Shown here: positions 6,924 through 16,221 of the stretch, piece after piece | How the letters are laid out: the number at the start of each line of letters is the position of its first letter | Position numbering within the stretch: position 1 is the stretch's first letter | Source: a virus | Direction: 5' to 3' (one strand) | IMG/VR virus record: IMGVR_UViG_3300015245_000017 | Coordinates: 1-43,942 of that record | Length of the DNA: 43,942 nt | Translations under genes and position numbers: made by a program | Notes under the pieces: model-generated | The model's database searches: none | The model's input: only the letters and a program-made list of their open reading frames with translations | Told to the model about the DNA's origin: nothing

Positions 6924-8171
6924 GTGCGGCAACTTAACTGGATAGATTCATTAGTATCAGAGTGTTCACACGTCGAGACGCCCCAATCGTGGCTATGGTG
7001 GAGTTTCATCAGTTGCATTAGCGCAGCAGCCGGTAACAACTATAGTCTGAAGACGCTCAAAGGTGACTTGATATATAAGCCAAACTTATACATCATGTTG
7101 CTAGGAGAGTCTGGACTTGGTAAGGGATTTCCAATCAATCGAGCGGCTCAGTTAGTAACAAATGCAGGAGTTACAAGAGTCATTAAAGGAAGAAGCTCAA
7201 TTCAAGCTATCGTCAAAGAAGGAGCTACTACAAAGACTGTAGAAGGTAAAAAACCAATTGATGATAGTAGAATGTATATTATTAATGGCGAATTATCATC
7301 AGCCATCATAGCTGACCCTGATGCCTTACAGATTCTCACGGACCTGTTCGATGGAAATTATAACTCGGAATGGGTCAATCTTCTTAAGGGTGATGGTGCT
7401 GAAAAGCTTAAGAAGCCTTATATTACAGCATTATTCGGTAGTTCACCAGCTCACTTTTATGATTCAATTCCCCAAGCGAATATCGAAGGGGGATACATTG
7501 GTAGGAATCTCATTGTTTACGAAGAAAAAAGGTCACAGAATGTGGACCTATTAAGTGATGATGGTGATGATAAAAGTGATGGGGATAAATTTGATAATTA
7601 TATATCGCCAAAGTACGTACCACATCTTAGTAAAATATCATCTCTTAAAGGACAATTAACCCCATCAATAGAAGCAAGAGAACTATTCAATACATGGCGC
7701 CGTAAGTGGCGTAGTGGTCAAACACATGATAAAACTGGATTTTTGAATAGGGTTCCAGACCATGTATTGAAAGTAGCTATGTGTTTGACACTAGCTGATT
7801 TTGATTTTAACGGTGAGATAACTGAACTGTCGATGGAAGAATCAATTGAGAAAGTAACTAATCTTGTTTATTCAAGTAAGAGGACTGTTGATGGGAGAGG
7901 ACCAGACCCAATGGCAGCTAGTACGAAAGCCGTTATTGACTATCTGTTAGCGGCTGATAGTCAAGAGATGTCGAGAAAACAACTATTATGGCGTGGATAT
8001 GGGATATTCAATAGTTTTACATTAGACCAAATTATTGATAATCTCCTTGAGATGAATTGGGTTAAGCGCGAGAAAATCGGAATTGGAAGTAATATGGATT
8101 GGCTGGTTCATTTGGCAGGAGAGCCGTTAGATGGGTACAAGAAGTACATGGCTAAGAAGGCTAAGACTTAA
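6924..8171 (+). CDS. DUF3987-type primase-associated helicase ATPase
   Basis: A 415-residue P-loop ATPase. Walker A is GESGLGKG (residues 61-68), with Gly replacing the usual Thr/Ser, and a Walker B-like MYIINGE lies near residue 120. The order N-terminal helical domain, ATPase and C-terminal winged-helix-like region (about residues 330-400) fits the DUF3987 group of phage and plasmid replicative helicases. It would unwind phage DNA for the polymerase at 3076. The start is GTG at 6924 because an in-frame stop lies six bases upstream; no strong ribosome-binding site is seen. It is the last rightward gene, and its end overlaps the convergent gene by 11 bp. Confidence 0.7.
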   Translation: MRQLNWIDSLVSECSHVETPQSWLWWSFISCISAAAGNNYSLKTLKGDLIYKPNLYIMLLGESGLGKGFPINRAAQLVTNAGVTRVIKGRSSIQAIVKEGATTKTVEGKKPIDDSRMYIINGELSSAIIADPDALQILTDLFDGNYNSEWVNLLKGDGAEKLKKPYITALFGSSPAHFYDSIPQANIEGGYIGRNLIVYEEKRSQNVDLLSDDGDDKSDGDKFDNYISPKYVPHLSKISSLKGQLTPSIEARELFNTWRRKWRSGQTHDKTGFLNRVPDHVLKVAMCLTLADFDFNGEITELSMEESIEKVTNLVYSSKRTVDGRGPDPMAASTKAVIDYLLAADSQEMSRKQLLWRGYGIFNSFTLDQIIDNLLEMNWVKREKIGIGSNMDWLVHLAGEPLDGYKKYMAKKAKT

Positions 8172-9444
8172 CCATGCACAAAGTAGCAGATGGAGCCATT
8201 GCTTTAAAATAGTCATAAGCATTATTACAGTCTTCTAAATTTACTTCATTGCGAACCCAGAGATAAGTTAACAATTCATACATAATGTAGAATCTTTTAC
8301 CACGACTACAATCTTCAATGATATATGGAGGATTAGTGTCATCATCAGCTGGTTGGTCTGATGGACGATTATATGGTCTGGTACAGCGGCTTAAGATTTG
8401 CCAGGTATTATCGGAGTGAAGATTAAATGGGTCATATTCAGATAGTAATGTATCATAAGAATCAAGAGGACCATTTGTTAACCAATCCTTGCCAGATTCA
8501 CCAACAGGAATTTTACCAGTAGAGTGTTCAATTCCAAGATACCCATTTGGCAAAATAGTCCTAAAATGATTACCAAAATCAATCACACGTTGCGGCTGTT
8601 GGTCAGGCACCTCATTAGGAATTCCCCAGCCATAGAATACAGCATCATATCCTGGTACAAACAAACAAAATTTAGTTAAGTCATGTCCCTGATAATCACT
8701 TAGGAATGACATAATTCTTTGTACATTATTCATTAGCCATTGAAATCCATATGTCCATCCTTGTGGGTCGTTGTATTCTCCCTGTTGAGGATTGTCATTG
8801 ACAGACATTCCATCACCAGCTAAAGAGAATTTAACGAACATTCCTTGGCGAATAATTAAATCGAGCCGTCTAGCGACCTCTTCAAGATTATAAGCGAGGT
8901 CCATACCGCGTACAGGATAATTAAAATCTGGCTCTGAATACTGCCAAGAAATGTCCATTTCCACATGGGTAAATCCAAACTCCTTCATTTGCTGACAGTA
9001 TGAGATAGTATCTTCATCATCTAATGCACCACATTCAGGTCCGAATGCTGGAATCCAACCATACTGTTTAGTGAGAATATTGATACCCTGAAACCCACAA
9101 AAGACATTACAAACTTCTTCTCTTGTGGGATAGCTAGGGAAAGTGTTACCACTCGCAGTCTTCAAACCAGGCAAAATTACTGCATTAGCATCTGTACCAT
9201 TCTCCCCAACAAATATGTTCTGATTCTCTCCATCAATAGATAATATTTGTACATATGAGAGATATCCATTAGCAGTAACTTTAAGATAGCCGTTACCATC
9301 AGACCAACTCTGTGCAGAAAGTGAATATCCATCCTGATTAGTTAGCGGCATTGTTTCATGCTGAGAACCAATAGATAAATATGGTTCAGCATTTGGTAAT
9401 GCTTGTCCAGATGGGTTAACGACGATAACGGCTTTAGCTGCCAT
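8161..9444 (-). CDS. Glycoside-hydrolase-like virion protein (putative depolymerase)
   Basis: A protein of 427 residues from ATG 9444, which has AAAGGAG 7 nt upstream; ATG 9450 lies too close to that site. Residues 1-90 resemble a carboxypeptidase-regulatory-like beta domain (NPSGQALPNAEPYLSIG). From about residue 110 the chain looks like a TIM-barrel glycosidase: FCGFQGINIL, FGFTHVEMDISWQYSEPDF, MFVKFSLAGDG, YLGIEHSTG, with several acidic residues at strand ends. It is the last gene of the late operon and lies next to tail genes. It may cut host capsule or envelope polysaccharide. The catalytic acids cannot be assigned with certainty. Confidence 0.55.
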   Translation of the reverse strand: MAAKAVIVVNPSGQALPNAEPYLSIGSQHETMPLTNQDGYSLSAQSWSDGNGYLKVTANGYLSYVQILSIDGENQNIFVGENGTDANAVILPGLKTASGNTFPSYPTREEVCNVFCGFQGINILTKQYGWIPAFGPECGALDDEDTISYCQQMKEFGFTHVEMDISWQYSEPDFNYPVRGMDLAYNLEEVARRLDLIIRQGMFVKFSLAGDGMSVNDNPQQGEYNDPQGWTYGFQWLMNNVQRIMSFLSDYQGHDLTKFCLFVPGYDAVFYGWGIPNEVPDQQPQRVIDFGNHFRTILPNGYLGIEHSTGKIPVGESGKDWLTNGPLDSYDTLLSEYDPFNLHSDNTWQILSRCTRPYNRPSDQPADDDTNPPYIIEDCSRGKRFYIMYELLTYLWVRNEVNLEDCNNAYDYFKAMAPSATLCMVKS

Positions 9445-9459
9445 CTTCATTCTCCTTTG

Positions 9460-9843
9460 TTAAATCGCCATACAATATAGAGTAAGAGGATACTGACTTG
9501 TACCGCTTACTGTTTCAATTCTAACATACGAATAGCAAAATTCCATTTCAAGAATAAGCGGGTCAGGATTTTTAAATTCTTTAACTTTACAGAAATTTTC
9601 CCCATTTAATGAACCATATATGAGCCAATCAAAATTAATAGGTTGAATATTAGAGTAATTATTATAATTATCATAAACCCATTGAATCATGAGCTTTTGA
9701 CTCTCACTAGGCAATAGTACATCTACTGTATGGTCACTAGATGACATTTCTGTATGGTTAAATAACTTAGTAACTGAGTTGCCAGGAATTTGAAATAGCG
9801 GCCAGTATCTCTCAACAACACCAACTGGCTCAAATGTGCCCAT
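9460..9843 (-). CDS. Tail-associated hypothetical protein, beta-rich
   Basis: A 127-residue protein, mostly beta-predicted, with SSDHTVDVLLP, FDWLIYGSLNGENF and YVRIETVSGTSQYPLTLYC. This order resembles a jelly-roll or discoidin-like carbohydrate-binding domain often attached to tail fibres. Its start overlaps the upstream stop (TAATG). Probably a receptor- or glycan-binding accessory; not proven. Confidence 0.5.
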   Translation of the reverse strand: MGTFEPVGVVERYWPLFQIPGNSVTKLFNHTEMSSSDHTVDVLLPSESQKLMIQWVYDNYNNYSNIQPINFDWLIYGSLNGENFCKVKEFKNPDPLILEMEFCYSYVRIETVSGTSQYPLTLYCMAI

Positions 9844-10082
9844 TATAATTTCTTAACTGTAACAACTGTATCTGCAACTGCGCATTTAATAAATGCACCT
9901 GAGACTTCTGCTTGACCACTTGTAAGTGTCAATGCAACAGGAACTGTAAATGCTGCATCGCTAGACTGAGTAAACGTTCCGGTACCGCCAGCGAAAAATA
10001 GACATCTAGAAGCTGGTAAAGCATAAACAGTACCCACTACCATTGTTTGTGGATATCCGACTTGAAGCTGAGGTGTTGGCAT
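9843..10082 (-). CDS. Small beta-rich virion protein
   Basis: A 79-residue protein rich in Thr, Val and Ala with alternating strand-like segments (FTVPVALTLTSGQAEVS). It resembles in composition the small proteins at 23299-24500 near the capsid gene. It is likely a decoration or tail accessory protein. Closely packed between genes at 9843 and 10086. Confidence 0.5.
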   Translation of the reverse strand: MPTPQLQVGYPQTMVVGTVYALPASRCLFFAGGTGTFTQSSDAAFTVPVALTLTSGQAEVSGAFIKCAVADTVVTVKKL

Positions 10083-10085
10083 TAG

Positions 10086-12941
10086 TCATCTCCCAGTGTA
10101 AGTTTGAGTGTTGGACAATCCAAGTGTTGTAGGTGCAGCCATGACAGCGGCTAGAACTGGGTCTGTCTGGGCCATATCATAAATATCTTTCATAGCAATT
10201 GGAAAAACCCTTTCAAATAGAGCTTTTTTAACCTCAAATGGTTTGCCATCAAATTCTCTATTATTCATCCAAGCCCATACAAACGATGGGAGTGGAGCAA
10301 GTCTATTAGTGAAGAATCGTTCTGCTACAGATGCTCTTGTTTGCTGACCAAATCTATTGCCAGTTAAATCGGTAACCTTACCAGATGTAGTAGACGCAGA
10401 TGTTCCAGTTAGTAATTTCATAGCGGCTACTGGAAGTTGCTGATAGCCGCCAAAAAAATCAATTCTGGTATCACCAATCTTTATCTTTCTAAAGTCAGCA
10501 CTGGTTGGGTCATTACTTACCTGAACACCAGGAACTAGCTTAGCCATCTCTCCAGCAGCCACTCCTGTACCAGCAATAGCAAACAAAGATTTTAATGCTT
10601 GTTTTCTGAGTATTGGGTCAGCTTTGTAGTATTCATACGGATTCAATACCCTATTCCAAGTTCTAATTTGGCCAGACATATTCCTTGGAGCAAAGAATAA
10701 ATCGTTTAATGCATTAGCATTCTTCTCTAATTTATATTTACCAAAGTTTAGACTACCACGACCAGTAGCGTCATTTATAAAGTCTGCAAATGCTTTAGCT
10801 TGAACTAAGTTAGTCTCTGGATTTTGACCAGTAGCTTTAGCAGCATCCATAAATGCTACAAACTGATCAGACCTTAGCTTATTCAGAAATGCTGTATGAG
10901 CACGGCTTGAGCGTTCGACTAATCCGAGTTTGCCAATAGTTTTACCAACAGTAGTATTGAACATTTCCTCATGTGGAGCAATATCAAGTCCAACCTTATC
11001 AGCAAATGACTTACCATTCGAATCTGGTTTGAAATAGCCAGATGGATGATCTATAATAGACTGGTCAATCATATGAGCTGCGTCTTTAGAGCCCCATGCT
11101 TTAACCATATCATCTAGTGAATTCCACCATGACTTGTTAAGAATGAATGCCTTACCTTGTCTACCAGGTGCAGACAAATCCCATGATGTTAGAATAGCTT
11201 TGTTAGCACCTAGAATGTTTCTGATAATTCCATCTTTTGTTGCTGTTGGTATGCCTGGTGGCATAGATGGCTTAGTTTTTAATTGAGGTGGACTCATTGG
11301 CATCATTGGTTGACTTAGTTGTTGATTGCTACCAAATACACCACCGGGAGTTCCACCAGGAGGTATTTCATTTCCTCCATTTCCATCAGTTTGTGTTTCA
11401 GGAACAGTCTCAGAAGCAGGAACAGAACCAAATCCAGCCGCTTGTTTAGGAATGGTTGAAGTGCTTACGTCATTAGAAGTTGACGGTTCTTCAGTCGTTC
11501 CCTTATATCCAGGATATTCAGTTTTACGACCTTTAACTACTTTACCTACAATATTGCCACCATTGTCAGTTAATTTGACAAATCCTCTTGGTGTCTCAAT
11601 AGCATAGGTTTCACCTTTAGATGGCTGGTAGTCAACGGCTTCGGGTCCAACTAGAACTCTCTTATTGCCAGCTCTATCAAATACAACATACTGTTCACTA
11701 CGTTTCCTCATGCCTTGTTGGCGTGATAGAGCTTCAGCGCTAGCAGCTGTTTGACTAGAAGCATTAGGAGTTTTATCAAGTCCCTGTAATGAATCTACAT
11801 TGAATGACTGTTGCATTTCAGGTGGTAAGCTGCTAATTAATTCATCAATTTTAGCTTCGTAATCAGTTACGTTCTTTCTTCTATTGAATGGTACAGGCTC
11901 TGTTCCACCAGTTTCTAATGATGATTCAGTTTGTGGTATGACTTCTGGTTGAACACCTTGTTCTGGTAATTTAGGTTGCTGTCGCTGTTGTTCTGTACTA
12001 CCAGGCTGTCCAGTCTCACCAAAGTTAACTTCCCTTAAATGCTTATCTAACTGTTGACCTTCGATAAGTTCAGGATGAGAAATTTGACCACTAGTAGCCT
12101 TATTAAGTAATTCATTATATCTAGCTTTAGCAGCTGGAATTTCTTCAGGCTTCATTAGGGGTTCAGGACCAGATTTAACTACTTGGTCAGCCTTCATTCT
12201 AAGTTCGTTAATACGTTGTGCAGTTAGTTCTCCTAGATTTGGTTGTATTTCTGGTGATAGATTAGGCTTAACAGATGACCTCATGCCACCCATCATACCA
12301 GCCGCTCCGCCAGCCATTTCAGCAGCCCCGAATGCCTTTTCACCAAGAGTTGGTGCTGTAGCAGCTTGATATGCACCATGAGCAGCAACAGGTGCAGACA
12401 TAGCTTCACCAGCTAATTTCAATCCTCTAGCAGCTGCTGGTGCAATATCTCCTAAAGCACTAGCACCTTTGAAGGCACCCATAGTAGCTAAGTTAAGTGG
12501 TGTTGAAAGACCACTAACAGCATTACCAGCACCTTCAAGTGTTCCAGCTCCTAATGATCTCCATGTACCTCCACCGATATATGGAACCCATGACGGAATT
12601 CTAGCTTGATTTTCCTTGTTAGCACCTGCTGGGTCATAATAGTCGGCAGCGGCTCTAGGGTCAAATATTTGTGTATCGTTAATCTTAAGTTTATTAAGTA
12701 ATGGGTCATTAGCAGCATGATAAGCACTTGAAATAAAATTTGAACTGGCCGGCTTCAATATCTTACTAGTCGGAGTTGTAACAAACTTATTAACCGACTG
12801 GGATGGTAATCTAGTTGTAGTCTCAGCTAAATTAGTATCTGGTGGACCAGATGTAACTTTACGACTTATAGGCTTATCTGGCTCATCAGGTTCAAAGCCA
12901 GATGTATCGTAATCAGGTGTGAAACCAGGAGGATAAGCCAT
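10086..12941 (-). CDS. Large 951-aa virion-associated (ejection / polyvalent-type) protein
   Basis: The largest protein in the genome. Residues 1-60 are polar and Pro-rich; about 120-220 is Gly/Ala-rich and could be membrane-active (GAGTLEGAGNAVSGLS, GAAEMAGGAAGMMGGM). A long low-complexity Pro/Gln/Glu middle follows, then a folded C-terminal domain from about 590 (LVERSSRAHTAFLNKLRSD through MKDIYDMAQTDP). The C-terminal part resembles domains associated with large polyvalent proteins that are injected with DNA. It neighbours two other Gln-rich proteins. Likely an internal virion protein ejected at infection. No enzyme motif found. Confidence 0.5.
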   Translation of the reverse strand: MAYPPGFTPDYDTSGFEPDEPDKPISRKVTSGPPDTNLAETTTRLPSQSVNKFVTTPTSKILKPASSNFISSAYHAANDPLLNKLKINDTQIFDPRAAADYYDPAGANKENQARIPSWVPYIGGGTWRSLGAGTLEGAGNAVSGLSTPLNLATMGAFKGASALGDIAPAAARGLKLAGEAMSAPVAAHGAYQAATAPTLGEKAFGAAEMAGGAAGMMGGMRSSVKPNLSPEIQPNLGELTAQRINELRMKADQVVKSGPEPLMKPEEIPAAKARYNELLNKATSGQISHPELIEGQQLDKHLREVNFGETGQPGSTEQQRQQPKLPEQGVQPEVIPQTESSLETGGTEPVPFNRRKNVTDYEAKIDELISSLPPEMQQSFNVDSLQGLDKTPNASSQTAASAEALSRQQGMRKRSEQYVVFDRAGNKRVLVGPEAVDYQPSKGETYAIETPRGFVKLTDNGGNIVGKVVKGRKTEYPGYKGTTEEPSTSNDVSTSTIPKQAAGFGSVPASETVPETQTDGNGGNEIPPGGTPGGVFGSNQQLSQPMMPMSPPQLKTKPSMPPGIPTATKDGIIRNILGANKAILTSWDLSAPGRQGKAFILNKSWWNSLDDMVKAWGSKDAAHMIDQSIIDHPSGYFKPDSNGKSFADKVGLDIAPHEEMFNTTVGKTIGKLGLVERSSRAHTAFLNKLRSDQFVAFMDAAKATGQNPETNLVQAKAFADFINDATGRGSLNFGKYKLEKNANALNDLFFAPRNMSGQIRTWNRVLNPYEYYKADPILRKQALKSLFAIAGTGVAAGEMAKLVPGVQVSNDPTSADFRKIKIGDTRIDFFGGYQQLPVAAMKLLTGTSASTTSGKVTDLTGNRFGQQTRASVAERFFTNRLAPLPSFVWAWMNNREFDGKPFEVKKALFERVFPIAMKDIYDMAQTDPVLAAVMAAPTTLGLSNTQTYTGR

Positions 12942-14191
12942 TATTTAACTACCGTAAATCCAGTTGGTAATGGTCCTTTACTATAGTCCCAAGTGCCAGT
13001 CTTTCCATCAGGAGCTTGGACTCTAACTTTACCAACAGGACCAGAACCTCCAGGAGAACTGCCGCGTTTTCCCAAATCAATAACATTTGAACCGCTTTCG
13101 ATATAATTAACCATAGCATCATAAGTCTTTTGGTCTGGTCCAGAGAATCTACCTGGGGGCTGAATAGATACTTGTCCATTAGCATCGGTTTTCATATAGT
13201 TAGCCCAAGATGGATTCTCCCTAATACCTTGAGCAGCTTTATTCTGTACTGATACTTTCTTTTGAGATGGTAGTTGACTAGTAGAGCCAGCACTTCCAGG
13301 TACAATAGCTTTAGTAGCTCTAGCTTCCGCTCCCTTTGTACCAGCGAGAGATTCAGCTTGTGTTCCTCTTAAAGTTTGAATATCTTTATCTACTTCACCT
13401 TTAGCAGTGATTTGTCCAGTCTTTTGAGTTCCGATTAATGTTTGTTTAGTAAGGTCAGCTTCAGCTTTTGCATCAGCCTGTTCCTGTTTATATTTATTAG
13501 CAAGCGTTATCTTCTCAGAGTCAGTAAGGTCTTGTCGAGATTTTAGATGATCAAGTTTATCTTGATTAAGCTGAATTCTTTCTTCAGCCTGGTCAATCTT
13601 CTGCTGAGCCTGGTCAGATTTAACATCACCCTGGTCTAGTCTACGATTTCCTTGTTCAGTCTTCCTAGTTACTTCTCTGCCAGCAATATCAGTTCTAGCA
13701 CCTTGATACTGGCTTTGCCGCATGTTAGCATTGCCATATCTCTCTAAATTAGCGGCTTGTTCAGCAGGTGCAATTCTATTTTTCCAATCAGTTATGGCCA
13801 TATTATATGGATCATTTAGATATTTATCACCAGCTTGAGCACCTTGATCGAATCCAATAAAACCAGCTCCAATCCTGCGCAAAATTCCAGGCTTATATTT
13901 TTCTCTATCAGGATATTGATTCATTAAGACCCTAAGTGCTTCTGTATCTCTAGTCTGTGGAGTATATCCCCCACTATTCTGTGGAGGAGATATAACGTCA
14001 TCATTAGCACTAGTATTACTAAGGCTATTAGGAACATCATCAGTAGGAGGATTTTGACCAAGAGAATAGCCTCCGCCAGTGGTGAAATAATTTTGTGGTT
14101 GATTAGGATTCTTATAATCTAAGCCCATTCCAGGCATATTACTATCATCGCCAAAAATATTTTTCATTCGGAAGTAGTCTGGTAGTGGCAT
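12941..14191 (-). CDS. Internal virion-type protein with coiled coil
   Basis: A 416-residue protein. The first 90 residues are Asn/Pro-rich and disordered. A long charged helical segment, about 170-290, has Gln/Asp-rich coiled-coil character (DQAQQKIDQAEERIQLNQD). A Gly/Ser-rich tail ends with a short beta motif, VRVQAPDGKTGTWDYSKG. Its position between the 951-aa and 327-aa proteins parallels the internal virion protein trio of podoviruses. Overlaps the next start by one base. Confidence 0.5.
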   Translation of the reverse strand: MPLPDYFRMKNIFGDDSNMPGMGLDYKNPNQPQNYFTTGGGYSLGQNPPTDDVPNSLSNTSANDDVISPPQNSGGYTPQTRDTEALRVLMNQYPDREKYKPGILRRIGAGFIGFDQGAQAGDKYLNDPYNMAITDWKNRIAPAEQAANLERYGNANMRQSQYQGARTDIAGREVTRKTEQGNRRLDQGDVKSDQAQQKIDQAEERIQLNQDKLDHLKSRQDLTDSEKITLANKYKQEQADAKAEADLTKQTLIGTQKTGQITAKGEVDKDIQTLRGTQAESLAGTKGAEARATKAIVPGSAGSTSQLPSQKKVSVQNKAAQGIRENPSWANYMKTDANGQVSIQPPGRFSGPDQKTYDAMVNYIESGSNVIDLGKRGSSPGGSGPVGKVRVQAPDGKTGTWDYSKGPLPTGFTVVK

Positions 14192-15175
14192 TTAGATTCC
14201 TGCTGTAGCTAAGCCAGCGCCAACTTTAGCAATACCACCAATAGTTCTCATTGCACCACCACGACCAGCATTAGCCAAATCAAGCTGTTGTGTATTAATA
14301 TTTCCAGCAGAACCCTGCTGTCCAATTTGCTGTTGACCTTGCTCTAATGCTTGCTGACCAAACATATTGGCTAGTCCAGGAGTAGCACCATAAGCGCTAG
14401 TCATTCCACCTAATCCAGCTAGTTTACCTTGCTGAACCATCGAAGCAATATTTGATTCTGCACCAGTAGTAGCATCTGACATGCCTTGACTTCGCTCTCT
14501 AGCCATTCTAGCAGTGGCAGTAGAAAATCCTGGAGAATAACCACCTTGTAAAGCTCTTTGTCTATTAAGTCCACTTTGAGCATTAGCATAAATAGCTCGT
14601 TGCGGAGACAAAGCACGAGCGCGAATCTGATTCAAATCATTAGGACTAAATCCACCAGTATCAGCAAAATCACTGTATCTACCAGCAATATTGCCATAAT
14701 CAGAGACGGCTTGACCTGCTACGCCTCCGCTAGCTCCAGTTCCAGCTCTACCAAATCCACCAGAACCGGCAGGAGCCCCTTCTGGTGTCATCATTTTACC
14801 TTTTACATAATTAGCATCGGGTCCAAGTCCACCAGCATTGGTATCTGCTAGCATCTTTTGACGCCAGTAACCGGGGTCATTCTTTACTGATGGATTAACC
14901 CCAGGCTGTTGCTGCATATAAGCAATATATGCATCAACTGATTTTGGGTCTTTAGGATCATATGCTGGTTCTTCACCAGTAGCTTGCTGACCACCTTGAT
15001 TCATTCCACCAGAAGGAGCTTGAGTGCTACTTAAAGTAGATTGCTGACCAGGAGTGCCATAAAAAATATCATTAGCCTGGTTAGTTCTTTGAGTTTGAGC
15101 AGCAGCGTTAGCCTGCTGTGTTTGATTTTGCTGATTGATTCCAGCTTGAACTCTCTGATCATCACCCTTTGACAT
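14192..15175 (-). CDS. Internal virion-type protein, Gln/Gly/Ala-rich
   Basis: A 327-residue low-complexity protein rich in Gln, Gly and Ala. It ends in a hydrophobic GGIAKVGAGLATAGI that may insert in a membrane. The middle (NQIRARALSPQRAIYANAQ, about 180-215) looks helical; similar segments occur in podovirus ejection proteins. It precedes the two larger ejection-type proteins in transcription order, so they probably act together. Confidence 0.5.
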   Translation of the reverse strand: MSKGDDQRVQAGINQQNQTQQANAAAQTQRTNQANDIFYGTPGQQSTLSSTQAPSGGMNQGGQQATGEEPAYDPKDPKSVDAYIAYMQQQPGVNPSVKNDPGYWRQKMLADTNAGGLGPDANYVKGKMMTPEGAPAGSGGFGRAGTGASGGVAGQAVSDYGNIAGRYSDFADTGGFSPNDLNQIRARALSPQRAIYANAQSGLNRQRALQGGYSPGFSTATARMARERSQGMSDATTGAESNIASMVQQGKLAGLGGMTSAYGATPGLANMFGQQALEQGQQQIGQQGSAGNINTQQLDLANAGRGGAMRTIGGIAKVGAGLATAGI

Positions 15176-15178
15176 GTT

Positions 15179-15559
15179 CTACCTACAGTCAATGACTAAG
15201 GCATTGCCTTTGCAATTCCTAAATCCAACCTTACGAAGTATACTGTTCCATATATCACCCTGGACAAAGGCATGTAACTGAGTGAAGTCGTGCTGGTTAG
15301 CCATATATGTAGATATATCTAAAGCCTGCAAGAGAATATCTCGCTTTTCTCTTGCTGTAATATCTTGGTCAGTAATCATGATTGATTCAGCTATAGTTCT
15401 AACTCCGGCAGCGCAAATAACCCTGTCATCCCCTTCTATAACAAATCTGCATAAAAATTTATTAAAGAAATCTGGGAATGCAAAATCGTTAATGAAATAA
15501 TGACCATGAATACGTTTTATAGCTTCAATATCTTTAGGTTCTAATGGACGTATATTCAT
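15179..15559 (-). CDS. GNAT-like protein next to internal virion genes
   Basis: A 126-residue protein starting MNIRPLEPKDIEAIKRIHG, the opening of a GNAT acetyltransferase fold, followed by VICAAGVRTIAES and LHAFVQGD...ILRKVGFR, the usual final strand-helix-strand. The Q/RxxGxG/A acetyl-CoA loop is not obvious, so activity is doubtful. Podoviruses such as T7 carry a GNAT-like virion protein (gp13) near their ejection proteins; this gene's location is the same. It may be structural. Confidence 0.6.
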   Translation of the reverse strand: MNIRPLEPKDIEAIKRIHGHYFINDFAFPDFFNKFLCRFVIEGDDRVICAAGVRTIAESIMITDQDITAREKRDILLQALDISTYMANQHDFTQLHAFVQGDIWNSILRKVGFRNCKGNALVIDCR

Positions 15560-16221
15560 TAGAAGACGAATGCTCCACCAGAACCACCACCACCACTAGA
15601 GATGGTTTCATGTAATGAGATGACAATAAAAGTTTTATCAGTATTTTTAGTATTAGTCATAGTAGTGGTAACTCCAGATTGTAAGGCGCTAACAATTTTA
15701 TATTGAATAATATTAACGTCAGTAGCATCTACAGTAGCTTGTGTCCAACCTGTATCAACAGTCCAAATTCCGTTAGTATCATTTATCATTGCATAACCAA
15801 TTAATACTGAATTAGCTACAGCAGTTGAGAACGAAGGAGATGTAATAGTAAAAGAAGAAAGATTAGTTTTGCCTACCTGAACATCAATTGGACTAATGAT
15901 AGCAAGACCTCTAAATTGAGCTATGGCACCAGAAGCATTACCTGTACTATTAGAATAGTTCATGGTAACGACATTTGAAGCATTACCTGTACAATTAGTA
16001 CAATACCACACTTCGGTCGGAACATTACCAAGTTGATTAAAGGCTTGCCTATATACATTTCCAGCTGTATCTGTAACTGAAGTTATATAACTAGATGGAA
16101 GACCAGTTCGAGATCCTACAACAATTGTATCACCAGTTGTTACATTCAACGCAGAAAAAACATTGCTCGTAGTAGATGATGAATTAAAAAAAGAATTTGC
16201 ATCTACAAATGTAATAGCCAT
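15559..16221 (-). CDS. Tail fibre / receptor-binding-like beta protein
   Basis: A 220-residue Thr/Ser/Asn-rich protein with a beta-sandwich pattern: GDTIVVGSRTG, VTDTAGNVYRQAF, VWYCTNCTGNASNVVTMNY, AQFRGLAIISPIDVQ, and a C-terminal GGGGSGGAFVF. I recall this pattern in phage tail or fibre proteins of unknown receptor. CTNC may be a disulphide or chance pair. Overlaps the next gene by one base. Confidence 0.55.
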   Translation of the reverse strand: MAITFVDANSFFNSSSTTSNVFSALNVTTGDTIVVGSRTGLPSSYITSVTDTAGNVYRQAFNQLGNVPTEVWYCTNCTGNASNVVTMNYSNSTGNASGAIAQFRGLAIISPIDVQVGKTNLSSFTITSPSFSTAVANSVLIGYAMINDTNGIWTVDTGWTQATVDATDVNIIQYKIVSALQSGVTTTMTNTKNTDKTFIVISLHETISSGGGGSGGAFVF

